From Sipunculus nudus (taxonomy: Eukaryota > Annelida > Sipuncula > Golfingiida > Sipunculidae), in the NCBI GenBank assembly GCA_026874595.1, contig CM049319.1, positions 40,309,473 through 40,373,472 on the forward strand: a stretch of 64,000 bases of DNA. Direction: 5' to 3'. The notes below the pieces were generated by a model. It made no database searches. It was given only the letters and a program-made list of their open reading frames with translations, and was not told where the DNA came from. A program made the translations under genes and the position numbers. Positions 36,960 to 51,010 of the stretch are shown here, one piece after another. The first letter of the stretch is position 1, and every line of letters begins with the position of its first letter.

Positions 36960-39310
36960 ATATCATGATATCACAGGTAAAAATGATCCTGAATGAACCG
37001 GGTATATCATGATAACACAGGTAAAAAAATGATCCTGAATGAACCGGGTAAATCATGATATAACAGGTAAAAACATGATACCAAATGAACCGGATATATT
37101 ATGATATCACAGGTAAAAATGATCCTGAATGAACCGGGTATATCATGATATCACAGGTGAAAAAATGATTCTGAATGAACCGGTTTTTCATGATATCACA
37201 GGTAAAAAATGATTCTGAATGAAACGGGTATATCATGATATCACAGGTGAAAAAATCCTGAATGAACCGGATATATCATGATATCACAGGTGAAAAAAAT
37301 CCTGAATGAACCGGGTATATCATGATATCAAAGGTGAAAAAATGATTCTGAATGAACCGGATATATCATGATATGACAGGTAAAAAATAATCAGGATTGA
37401 ACCGGGTTTTCAATATATCACAGGTAAAAAAATGATCCTGAATAAACCGGATATATCATGATATCACAGGTAAAAATGATCCTGAATGAACCGGGTATAT
37501 CATGATATCACAGGTGAAAAGAATTCCTGAATGAACCGGGTATATCATTATATCACATGTAAAAAAAAGATCCAAAATGAACGGGGTAAAACATGATATC
37601 ACAGGTAAAAACATGATACTGAATGAACCGGATATATCTTGATATCACGGGTAAAAATGATCCTGAATGAACCGGATATATCATGATAACACAGGTAAAA
37701 AAAAATGATCCTGAATGAACCGCGTAAATCATGATATCACAGCTAAAAACATGATCCTGAATGAACCGGATATATTATGATAACACAGGTAAAAATGATC
37801 CTGAATGAACCGGGTATATCATGATATCACAGGTGAAAAAATAATTCTGAATGAACCGGTTTTTCGTAATATCACAGGTGAAAAAAGATTCTGAATGAAC
37901 CGGATATATCATGATATCAAAGGTAAAAAAAATGATTCTGAATGAACCGGATATATCATGATATCACGGGTAAAAATGATCCTGAATGAACCGGGTATAT
38001 CATGATAACACAGGTAAAAAAATGATCCTGAATGAACCAGGTAAATCATGATATCACAGGTAAAAACATGATACCAAATGAACCGGATATATTATGATAT
38101 CACAGGTAAAAATGATCCTGAATGAACCGGGTATATCATGATATCACAGGTGAAAAAATGATTCTGAATGAACCGGTTTTTCATGATATCACAGGTAAAA
38201 AATGATTCTGAATGAAACGGGTATATCATGATATCACAGGTGAAAAAATCCTGAATGAACCGGATATATCATGATATCACAGGTGGAAAAATCCTGAATG
38301 AACCGGGTATATCATGATATCAAAGGTGAAAAAATGATTCTGAATGAACCGGATATATCATGATATGACAGGTAAAAAATAATCAGGATTGAACCGGGTT
38401 ATCAATATATCACAGGTAAAAAAATGATCCTGAATAAACCGGATATATCATGATATCACAGGTAAAAAAAAGATCCTGAATCAACCGGGTTATCATGATA
38501 TCACAGGTGAAAACATGATCCTGAATGAACTGGGTATATTATATTATCACAGGTAAAAACAGGATCCTGAATTAACTGGGTACATAATGATATAACAGGT
38601 GAAAAAAAACCTGAATGAACCGGGTTTTCATGATATCACAGGTAAAAAATGATTCTGAATGAAACGGGTATATCATGATATCACAGGTGAAAAAATCCTG
38701 AATGAACCGGATATATCATGATATCACAGGTGGAAAAATCCTGAATGAACCGGGTATATCATGATATCAAAGGTTAAAAAATGATTCTGAATGAACCGGA
38801 TATATCATGATATGACAGGTAAAAAATAATCAGGATTGAACCGGGTTTTCAATATATCACAGGTAAAAAAATGATCCTGAATAAACCGGATATATCATGA
38901 TATCACAGGTAAAAATGATCCTGAATGAACCGGGTATATCATGATATCACAGGTGAAAAGAATTCCTGAATGAACCGGGTATATCATTATATCACATGTA
39001 AAAAAAGAGATCCAAAATGAACCGGGTAAAACATGATATCACAGGTAAAAACATGATACTGAATGAACCGGATATATCTTGATATCACGGGTAAAAATGA
39101 TCCTGAATGAACCGGATATATCATGATAACACAGGTAAAAAAAATGATCCTGAATGAACCGGGTAAATCATGATATCACAGCTAAAAACATGATCCTGAA
39201 TGAACCGGATATATTATGATAACACAGGTAAAAAAAATGATCCTGAATGAACCGGGTATATCATGATATCACAGGTGAAAAAATGATTCTGAATGAACCG
39301 GGTATATCAT
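36960..39310 (+). repeat. Satellite D higher-order block, copy 1 of a 9.42-kb-displaced pair
   Basis: Variant markers here reappear about 9423 bp downstream in the same order. Inside the block a shorter series repeats, with 'tcaggattga' at 37391, 38383 and 38830 (spacings 992 and 447). Confidence 0.75.
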
Positions 39311-42300
39311 TATATCACAGGTAAAAAAATGATCCTGAATAAACCGGATATATCATGATATCACAGGTAAAAATGATCCTGAATGAACCGGGTATATCAT
39401 GATATCACAGGTAAAAAAAAGATCCTGAATGAACAAGATATATCATTATATCACAGGTAAAAATGATCCTGAATGAACCGGATATACCATGATATCACAG
39501 GTGAAAAATAATTCTGAATGAACCGGGTATATCATGATATCACAGGTAAAAAAAGATCCTGAATGAATCAGGTATATCATGATATCACAGGTGAAAAAAT
39601 GATTCTGAATGAACCGGGTTATCATGATATCACAGGTAAAAACATGATCCTGAATGAACTGGGTACATTATATTATCACAGGTAAAAACATGATCCTGAA
39701 TGAACCGGGTATATCATGATATCACAGGTAAAAACATGATCCTGAATTAACTGGGTACATAATGATATAACAGGTGAAAAAAATCCTGAATGAACCGGGT
39801 ATATCATGATAACTAAGGTAAAACATAATCCTGAATGAACCAGATATATCATTATATCACAGGTAAAAAGGATCCTGAATGAACCGAATATACCATGATA
39901 TCACAGGTGAAAAATAATTCTGAATGAACCGGGTATATCATGATATCACAGGTAAAAAAAGATCCTGAATGAATCGGGTATATCATGATATCACAAAAAA
40001 TGATTCTGAATGAACCGGGTATATCATGATATTACAGGTAAAAATAATCATGAATGAACCGGGTTATCAATATATCACAGGTAAAAAACATGTTCCTGAA
40101 TGAACCGGGTATATCATGATATCACAGGTAAAAAAAAGATCCTGAATCAACCGGGTTATCATGATATCACAGGAAAAAACATGATCCTGAATGAACTGGG
40201 TATATTATATTATCACAGGTAAAAACATGATCCTGAATTAACTGGGTACATAATGATATAACAGGTGAAAAAATTCCTGAATGAACCGGGTATATCATGA
40301 TAACAAAGGTAAAACATAATCCTGAATGAACCAGATATATCCTTATATCACAGGTAAAAATGATCCTGAATGAACCGGATATACCATGATATCACAGGTG
40401 AAAAATGATTCTGAATGAACCGGGTATATCATGATATCACAGGTAAAAAAAGATCCTGAATGAACTTGGTATATTATATTATCACAGGTAAAACATTATC
40501 CTGAATTAACTGGGTACATAATGATATCACAGGTATAAAAAATCCTGAATGAACCGGGTATATCATGATAACAAAGGTAAAACATAATCCTGAATGAACC
40601 AGATATATCATTATATCACAGTAAAAAATGATCCTGAATGAACCGGATATACCATGATATCACAGGTGAAAAATGATTCTGAATGAACCGGGTATATCAT
40701 GATATCACAGGTAAAAAAAGATCCTGAATGAACTGGGTATATTATATTATCACAGGTAAAAACATGATCCTGAATGAACTGGGTACATAATGATATCACA
40801 GGTAAAAAAAATCCTGAATGAACCGGGTATATCATGATAACAAAGGTAAAACATAATCCTGAATGAACCGGGTTATCAATATATCACAGGTAAAAAACAT
40901 GATCCTGAATGAACCGGATATATCATGATATCACAGGTGAAGAAATAATTCTGAAAGAACGGGGTATATCATGATATCACAGGTAAAAATGATCCTGAAT
41001 GAACCGGATATACCATGATATCACAGGTGAAAAATGATTCTGAATGAACCGGGTATATCATGATATCACAGGTAAAAAAAAGATCCTGAATGAACTGGGT
41101 ATATTATATTATCACAGGTAAAAACATGATCCTGAATGAACTGGGTACATAATGATATCACAGGTATAAAAAATCCTGAATGAACCGGGTATATCATTAT
41201 ATTACAAGTAAAAAATAATCATGAATGAACCGGGTTATCAATATATCACAGGTAAAAAACATGATCCTGAATGAACCGGATATATCATGATATCACAGGT
41301 GAAGAAATAATTCTGAATGAACGGGGTATATCATGATATCACAGGTAAAAATGATCCTGAATGAACCGGATATACCATGATATCACAGGTGAAAAATGAT
41401 TCTGAATGAACCGGGTATATCATGATATCACAGGTAAAAAAAAGATCCTGAATGAACTGGGTATATTATATTATCACAGGTAAAAAAATGATCCTGAATA
41501 AACCGGATATATCATGATATCACAGGTAAAAATGATCCTGAATGAACCGGGTATATCATGATATCACAGGTGAAAAGAATTCCTGAATGAACCGGGTATA
41601 TCATTATATCACATGTAAAAAAAGAGATCCAAAATGAACCGGGTAAAACATGATATCACAGGTAAAAACATGATACTGAATGAACCGGATATATCTTGAT
41701 ATCACGGGTAAAAATGATCCTGAATGAACCGGATATATCATGATAACACAGGTAAAAAAAATGATCCTGAATGAACCGGGTAAATCATGATATCACAGCT
41801 AAAAACATGATCCTGAATAAACCGGATATATCATGATATCACAGGTAAAAATGATCCTGAATGAACCGGGTATATCATGATATCACAGGTAAAAAAAAGA
41901 TCCTGAATGAACAAGATATATCATTATATCACAGGTAAAAATGATCCTGAATGAACCGGATATACCATGATATCACAGGTGAAAAATGATTCTGAATGAA
42001 CCGGGTATATCATGATATCACAGGTGAAAAAATGATTCTGAATGAACCGGGTTATCATGATATCACAGGTAAAAACATGATCCTGAATGAACTGGGTACA
42101 TTATATTATCACAGGTAAAAACATGATCCTGAATGAACCGGGTATATCATGATATCACAGGTAAAAACATGATCCTGAATTAACTGGGTACATAATGATA
42201 TAACAGGTGAAAAAAATCCTGAATGAACCGGGTATATCATGATAACTAAGGTAAAACATAATCCTGAATGAACCAGATATATCATTATATCACAGGTAAA

Positions 42301-45300
42301 AAGGATCCTGAATGAACCGAATATACCATGATATCACAGGTGAAAAATGATTCTGAATGAACCGGGTATATCATGATATCACAGGTAAAAAAAGATCCTG
42401 AATGAATCGGGTATATCATGATATCACAAAAAATGATTCTGAATGAACCGGGTATATCATGATATTACAGGTAAAAATAATCATGAATGAACCGGGTTAT
42501 CAATATATCACAGGTAAAAAACATGATCCTGAATGAACCGGGTATATCATGATATCACAGGTAAAAAAAAGATCCTGAATCAACCGGGTTATCATGATAT
42601 CACAGGAAAAAACATGATCCTGAATGAACTGGGTATATTATATTATCACAGGTAAAAACATGATCCTGAATTAACTGGGTACATAATGATATAACAGGTG
42701 AAAAAATTCCTGAATGAACCGGGTATATCATGATAACAAAGGTAAAACATAATCCTGAATGAACCAGATATATCCTTATATCACAGGTAAAAATGATCCT
42801 GAATGAACCGGATATACCATGATATCACAGGTGAAAAATGATTCTGAATGAACCGGGTATATCATGATATCACAGGTAAAAAAAGATCCTGAATGAACTT
42901 GGTATATTATATTATCACAGGTAAAACATTATCCTGAATTAACTGGGTACATAATGATATCACAGGTATAAAAAATCCTGAATGAACCGGGTATATCATG
43001 ATAACAAAGGTAAAACATAATCCTGAATGAACCAGATATATCATTATATCACAGTAAAAAATGATCCTGAATGAACCGGATATACCATGATATCACAGGT
43101 GAAAAATGATTCTGAATGAACCGGGTATATCATGATATCACAGGTAAAAAAAGATCCTGAATGAACTGGGTATATTATATTATCACAGGTAAAAACATGA
43201 TCCTGAATGAACTGGGTACATAATGATATCACAGGTATAAAAAATCCTGAATGAACCGGGTATATCATGATAACAAAGGTAAAACATAATCCTGAATGAA
43301 CCGGGTTATCAATATATCACAGGTAAAAAACATGATCCTGAATGAACCGGATATATCATGATATCACAGGTGAAGAAATAATTCTGAAAGAACGGGGTAT
43401 ATCATGATATCACAGGTAAAAATGATCCTGAATGAACCGGATATACCATGATATCACAGGTGAAAAATGATTCTGAATGAACCGGGTATATCATGATATC
43501 ACAGGTAAAAAAAAGATCCTGAATGAACTGGGTATATTATATTATCACAGGTAAAAACATGATCCTGAATGAACTGGGTACATAATGATATCACAGGTAT
43601 AAAAAATCCTGAATGAACCGGGTATATCATTATATTACAAGTAAAAAATAATCATGAATGAACCGGGTTATCAATATATCACAGGTAAAAAACATGATCC
43701 TGAATGAACCGGATATATCATGATATCACAGGTGAAGAAATAATTCTGAATGAACGGGGTATATCATGATATCACAGGTAAAAATGATCCTGAATGAACC
43801 GGATATACCATGATATCACAGGTGAAAAATGATTCTGAATGAACCGGGTATATCATGATATCACAGGTAAAAAAAAGATCCTGAATGAACTGGGTATATT
43901 ATATTATCACAGGTAAAAACATGATCCTGAATGAACTGGGTACATAATGATATCACAGGTATAAAAAATCCTGAATGAACCGGGTATATCATGATAACAA
44001 AGGTAAAACATAATCCTGAATGAACCGGGTATATCATGATATCACAGGTAAAAAAAGATCCTGAATGAACTGGGTACATTATATTATCACAGGTAAAAAC
44101 ATGATTCTGAATTAACTGGGTATATCATGATAACACAGGTAAAAGAATGATCCTGAATGAAACGTGTATAATATGATATCACAGGTAAAAACATAATCCC
44201 AAATGAACCAGATATATCATGATATCACAGGTAAAAATGATTCTGAATGACCGGGTATATCATGATATCACAGGTGAAAAATGATTCTGAATGAACCAGG
44301 TTTTCATGATATCACTGGTGAAAAATGATTCTGAATGAACCGGGTATATCATCATATCACACGTAAAAAACTTATTCTGAATGAACCGGGTATATCATGA
44401 TAAGACAGATAAAAAAACCCCTGAATGAACCGGGTATATCATGATATCAAAGGTGAAAAAATGATCCCAAATGAACCGGATATATAATGATTTCACAGGT
44501 AAAAATAATCCTGAATGAACCGGGTTATCAGTATATCACAGGTAAAAATGATCCTGAATGAACCGGATATACCATGATATCACAGGTGAAAAATGATTCT
44601 GAATGAACCGGGTATATCATGATATCACAGGTAAAAAAAAGATCCTGAATGAACTGGGTATATTATATTATCACAGGTAAAAACATGATCCTGAATGAAC
44701 TGGGTACATAATGATATCACAGGTATAAAAAATCCTGAATGAACCGGGTATATCATTATATTACAAGTAAAAAATAATCATGAATGAACCGGGTTATCAA
44801 TATATCACAGGTAAAAAACATGATCCTGAATGAACCGGATATATCATGATATCACAGGTGAAGAAATAATTCTGAATGAACGGGGTATATCATGATATCA
44901 CAGGTAAAAATGATCCTGAATGAACCGGATATACCATGATATCACAGGTGAAAAATGATTCTGAATGAACCGGGTATATCATGATATCACAGGTAAAAAA
45001 AGATCCTGAATGAACTGGGTATATTATATTATCACAGGTAAAAACATGATCCTGAATGAACTGGGTACATAATGATATCACAGGTATAAAAAATCCTGAA
45101 TGAACCGGGTATATCATGATAACAAAGGTAAAACATAATCCTGAATGAACCGGGTATATCATGATATCACAGGTAAAAAAAGATCCTGAATGAACTGGGT
45201 ACATTATATTATCACAGGTAAAAACATGATTCTGAATTAACTGGGTATATCATGATAACACAGGTAAAAGAATGATCCTGAATGAAACGTGTATAATATG

Positions 45301-46379
45301 ATATCACAGGTAAAAACATAATCCCAAATGAACCAGATATATCATGATATCACAGGTAAAAATGATTCTGAATGACCGGGTATATCATGATATCACAGGT
45401 GATAAATGATTCTGAATGAACCGGGTTTTCATGATATCACTGGTGAAAAATGATTCTGAATGAACCGGGTATATCATCATATCACACGTAAAAAACTTAT
45501 TCTGAATGAACCGGGTATATCATGATAAGACAGATAAAAAAACCCCTGAATGAACCGGGTATATCATGATATCAAAGGTGAAAAAATGATCCCAAATGAA
45601 CCGGATATATAATGATTTCACAGGTAAAAATAATCCTGAATGAACCGGGTTATCAGTATATCACAGGTAAAAAAATGATTCTGAATGAACCAGGTATATC
45701 ATAATATCACAGGTGAAAAAATGATTCTGAATGAACCCGGTATATCATGATATCACAGGTGAAAAAAAATCCTGAATGAACCGGCTATATCATTTTATCA
45801 CAGGTAAAAAAAAGATCCTAAATGAACCGGGAAAAACATGATATCACAGGTAAAAACATGATCCTGAATGAACCGGATATATCATGATATCACAGGTAAA
45901 AATGATCCTGAATGAACCGGGTATATCATGATATCACAGGTGAAAAGAATTCCTGAATGAACCGGGTATATCATTATATCACATGTAAAAAAAAAGATCC
46001 AAAATGAACCGGGTAAAACATGATATCACAGGTAAAAACATGATACTGAATGAACCGGATATATCTTGATATCACGGGTAAAAATGATCCTGAATGAACC
46101 GGATATATCATGATAACACAGGTAAAAAAAAATGACCCTGAATGAACCGGGTAAATCATGATATCACAGCTAAAAACATGATCCTGAATGAACCAGATAT
46201 ATTATGATAACACAGGTAAAAAAAAATGATCCTGAATGAACCGGGTATATCATGATATCACAGGTGAAAAAATGATTCTGAATGAACCGGTTTTTCGTAA
46301 TATCACAGGTGAAAAAAGATTCTGAATGAACCGGATATATCATGATATCAAAGGTAAAAAAATGATTCTGAATGAACCG

Positions 46380-48760
46380 GATATATCATGATATCACGGG
46401 TAAAAATGATCCTGAATGAACCGGGTATATCATGATAACACAGGTAAAAAAATGATCCTGAATGAACCGGGTAAATCATGATATAACAGGTAAAAACATG
46501 ATACCAAATGAACCGGATATATTATGATATCACAGGTAAAAATGATCCTGAATGAACCGGGTATATCATGATATCACAGGTGAAAAAATGATTCTGAATG
46601 AACCGGTTTTTCATGATATCACAGGTAAAAAATGATTCTGAATGAAACGGGTATATCATGATATCACAGGTGAAAAAATCCTGAATGAACCGGATATATC
46701 ATGATATCACAGGTGAAAAAAATCCTGAATGAACCGGGTATATCATGATATCAAAGGTGAAAAAATGATTCTGAATGAACCGGATATATCATGATATGAC
46801 AGGTAAAAAATAATCAGGATTGAACCGGGTTTTCAATATATCACAGGTAAAAAAATGATCCTGAATAAACCGGATATATCATGATATCACAGGTAAAAAT
46901 GATCCTGAATGAACCGGGTATATCATGATATCACAGGTGAAAAGAATTCCTGAATGAACCGGGTATATCATTATATCACATGTAAAAAAAAGATCCAAAA
47001 TGAACGGGGTAAAACATGATATCACAGGTAAAAACATGATACTGAATGAACCGGATATATCTTGATATCACGGGTAAAAATGATCCTGAATGAACCGGAT
47101 ATATCATGATAACACAGGTAAAAAAAAATGATCCTGAATGAACCGCGTAAATCATGATATCACAGCTAAAAACATGATCCTGAATGAACCGGCTATATTA
47201 TGATAACACAGGTAAAAATGATCCTGAATGAACCGGGTATATCATGATATCACAGGTGAAAAAATAATTCTGAATGAACCGGTTTTTCGTAATATCACAG
47301 GTGAAAAAAGATTCTGAATGAACCGGATATATCATGATATCAAAGGTAAAAAAAATGATTCTGAATGAACCGGATATATCATGATATCACGGGTAAAAAT
47401 GATCCTGAATGAACCGGGTATATCATGATAACACAGGTAAAAAAATGATCCTGAATGAACCAGGTAAATCATGATATCACAGGTAAAAACATGATACCAA
47501 ATGAACCGGATATATTATGATATCACAGGTAAAAATGATCCTGAATGAACCGGGTATATCATGATATCACAGGTGAAAAAATGATTCTGAATGAACCGGT
47601 TTTTCATGATATCACAGGTAAAAAATGATTCTGAATGAAACGGGTATATCATGATATCACAGGTGAAAAAATCCTGAATGAACCGGATATATCATGATAT
47701 CACAGGTGGAAAAATCCTGAATGAACCGGGTATATCATGATATCAAAGGTGAAAAAATGATTCTGAATGAACCGGATATATCATGATATGACAGGTAAAA
47801 AATAATCAGGATTGAACCGGGTTATCAATATATCACAGGTAAAAAAATGATCCTGAATAAACCGGATATATCATGATATCACAGGTAAAAAAAAGATCCT
47901 GAATGAACCAGGTAAATCATGATATCACAGGTAAAAACATGATACCAAATGAACCGGATATATTATGATATCACAGGTAAAAATGATCCTGAATGAACCG
48001 GGTATATCATGATATCACAGGTGAAAAAATGATTCTGAATGAACCGGTTTTTCATGATATCACAGGTAAAAAATGATTCTGAATGAAACGGGTATATCAT
48101 GATATCACAGGTGAAAAAATCCTGAATGAACCGGATATATCATGATATCACAGGTGGAAAAATCCTGAATGAACCGGGTATATCATGATATCAAAGGTGA
48201 AAAAATGATTCTGAATGAACCGGATATATCATGATATGACAGGTAAAAAATAATCAGGATTGAACCGGGTTTTCAATATATCACAGGTAAAAAAATGATC
48301 CTGAATAAACCGGATATATCATGATATCACAGGTAAAAATGATCCTGAATGAACCGGGTATATCATGATATCACAGGTGAAAAGAATTCCTGAATGAACC
48401 GGGTATATCATTATATCACATGTAAAAAAAGAGATCCAAAATGAACCGGGTAAAACATGATATCACAGGTAAAAACATGATACTGAATGAACCGGATATA
48501 TCTTGATATCACGGGTAAAAATGATCCTGAATGAACCGGATATATCATGATAACACAGGTAAAAAAAATGATCCTGAATGAACCGGGTAAATCATGATAT
48601 CACAGCTAAAAACATGATCCTGAATGAACCGGATATATTATGATAACACAGGTAAAAAAAATGATCCTGAATGAACCGGGTATATCATGATATCACAGGT
48701 GAAAAAATGATTCTGAATGAACCGGGTATATCATTATATCACAGGTAAAAAAATGATCCT
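46380..48760 (+). repeat. Satellite D higher-order block, copy 2 of the 9.42-kb-displaced pair
   Basis: This matches 36960-39310. 'tcaggattga' lies at 46814, 47806 and 48254, giving spacings of 992 and 448, almost the same as in copy 1. The conserved spacing of rare variants shows block duplication rather than independent mutation. Confidence 0.75.
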
Positions 48761-51010
48761 GAATAAACCGGATATATCATGATATCACAGGTAAAAATGA
48801 TCCTGAATGAACCGGGTATATCATGATATCACAGGTGAAAAGAATTCCTGAATGAACCGGGTATATCATTATATCACATGTAAAAAAAAAAGATCCAAAA
48901 TGAACCGGGTAAAACATGATATCACAGGTAAAAAAAAGATCCTGAATCAACCGGGCATATCATGATATTACAGGCTAAAAAATGATCCTGAATGAACCGG
49001 GTATATCATGATATCAAAGGTAAAAACATGATCCAGAAAGAACCGGTCATATCATGATTTCACAGGTAAAATAAGATCCTGAATGAACCGGGTATATCAT
49101 GATATTACAGGCTAAAAAATGATCCTGAATGAACCGGGTATATCATGATATCACAGGTGATAAAATAATTCTGAATGAACCGGGTATATCCTGATATCAC
49201 AGGTAAAAAAAAATCCTGAATCAACCGGGTTATTAGGATATCACAGGTAAAACCATGATCCTGAATGAACTAGGTATGTTATATTATCACAGGTAAAATC
49301 ATGATCCTGAATAAACTGGGTACATAATGATATCACAGGTGAAAAAAGATTCTGAATGAACCGGGTATATCATGATATCACAGGTGAAAAAAGATTCTGA
49401 ATGAACAGGGTATATCATTATATCACAGGTGATGAAAAAATTCTGAATAAACCTGGTATATCATGATATCACAGGTAAAAATTATTCTGAATGAACCGGG
49501 TATATCATTATATCACAGGTGATAAAAAAATTCTGAATGAACCGGGTATATTATGATTTGACAGGTAAAAAATAATCAGGGTTATCAATATATCACAGGT
49601 AAAAATATGATTTTGAATGAACCGGGTATATCATGATATCACAGGTGAAAAAATGATCCTGTATGAACCGGGTATATCATTATATCACAGGTGATAAAAA
49701 CATTCTGAATGAATCGGGTATATCATTATATCACAGGTAAAAAAATCATAAATGAACCGGGTATATCATGATATCACAGGGAAAAACATAATCCTGAATG
49801 AACCGGATATATCATGATATCAGAGGTATAAATGATCCTGAATGAACCGGATATATCATGATATCACAGGTAAAAAATGTCCTGAATGAACGGGGTATAT
49901 CATGATAACACAGGTTAAAAGAATGATCCTGAATGAAACGGGTATAAAATGATATCACAGGTAAAAATGATCCTGAATGACCGGGTATATCATGATATCA
50001 CAGGTGCAAAATGATTCTGAATGAACCGGGTTTTCATGATATCACTGTTGAAAAATGATTATGAATGAACCGGGTATATCATGATATCACAGGTAAAAAA
50101 AAATGATTCTGAATGAACCGGATATATCATGATATCACAGGAAAAAAACGGATCTTGAATGAACCGGGTATATCACGATATCACAGGTAAAAACATGATC
50201 CTGAATGAACCGGGTATATCATGATATCACAGGTAAAAAAATGAACCAAAATGAACCGGATATATCATGATTTCACAGGTAAAAATGAACCTGAATGAAC
50301 CGTGTACATCATGATATCACAGGTAAATAAAGTTCCTGAATAAACCGGGTATATCATGATATCACAGGTAAAAACATGATCCTATATGAACCGGGTATAT
50401 CATGATATCACAGGTAAAAACATGATCCCAAATGAACCGGATATATCATAATATCACAGGTAAAAATGATTCTGAATGAACCGGGTATATCATGATATCA
50501 CAGGTAAAAAAAAATGATTCTGAATGAACCGGATATATCATGATATCACAGGTAAAAATTATTCTGAATGAACCGGGTATATCATGATATCACAGGTGAA
50601 AAAAATCCTGAATTAACCGGTTATATCATGATATCACAGGTGAAAAAATGTTCCTGAATGAACCGGGTATGTCATGATATCTCAGGTAAAAAATGACCCT
50701 GAATGGACCGGGTATATCATGATATCACAGGTAAAAACATGATCCTGAATGAAACGGGTATATCATGACATCACAGGTAAAAATATGATCCCAAATGAAC
50801 CGGATATGTCATGATTTCACAGGTAAAAATGATCCTGAATGAACCGGGTATATCATGATATCACAGGTGAAAAAAAATGATTCTGAATGAACCGGGTTAT
50901 CATGATATCACCGGTGAAAATTGATTCTGAATGAAACGGGTATATCATGATATCACAGGTAAAAAATTGATTCTGAATGAACCGGTTATATCATGACATC
51001 ACAGGTTAAA

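Larger units (their letters stand above)
33190..51010 (+). repeat. Satellite D, block 2 (about 375 copies)
   Basis: The family is the same as at 24721-29050 and in the same orientation. Ordered variant blocks recur over several scales. An 815-bp displacement relates 33900-34145 to 34715-34960 (identical). About 2433 bp relates 40611-40835 to 43044-43268. About 4.0 kb relates 35421 to 39427. About 9.42 kb relates the 'tcaggattga' and 'cgcgtaaatc' variants near 37391, 37721 and 38830 to those at 46814, 47144 and 48254. Minus-strand frames reading YPVHSGSFFTCDIM-type repeats come from 45/48-bp units and break wherever unit length shifts, so they are not genes. Confidence 0.97.

Noticed and set aside
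33715-46159. Repetitive secreted or structural protein encoded on the minus strand (YPVHSGSFFTCDI-type repeats)
   Set aside because: The frame follows 45/48-bp satellite D units and is lost wherever a unit has another length. It has no consistent start and no splice structure, and runs never exceed about 110 codons in an 18-kb array.
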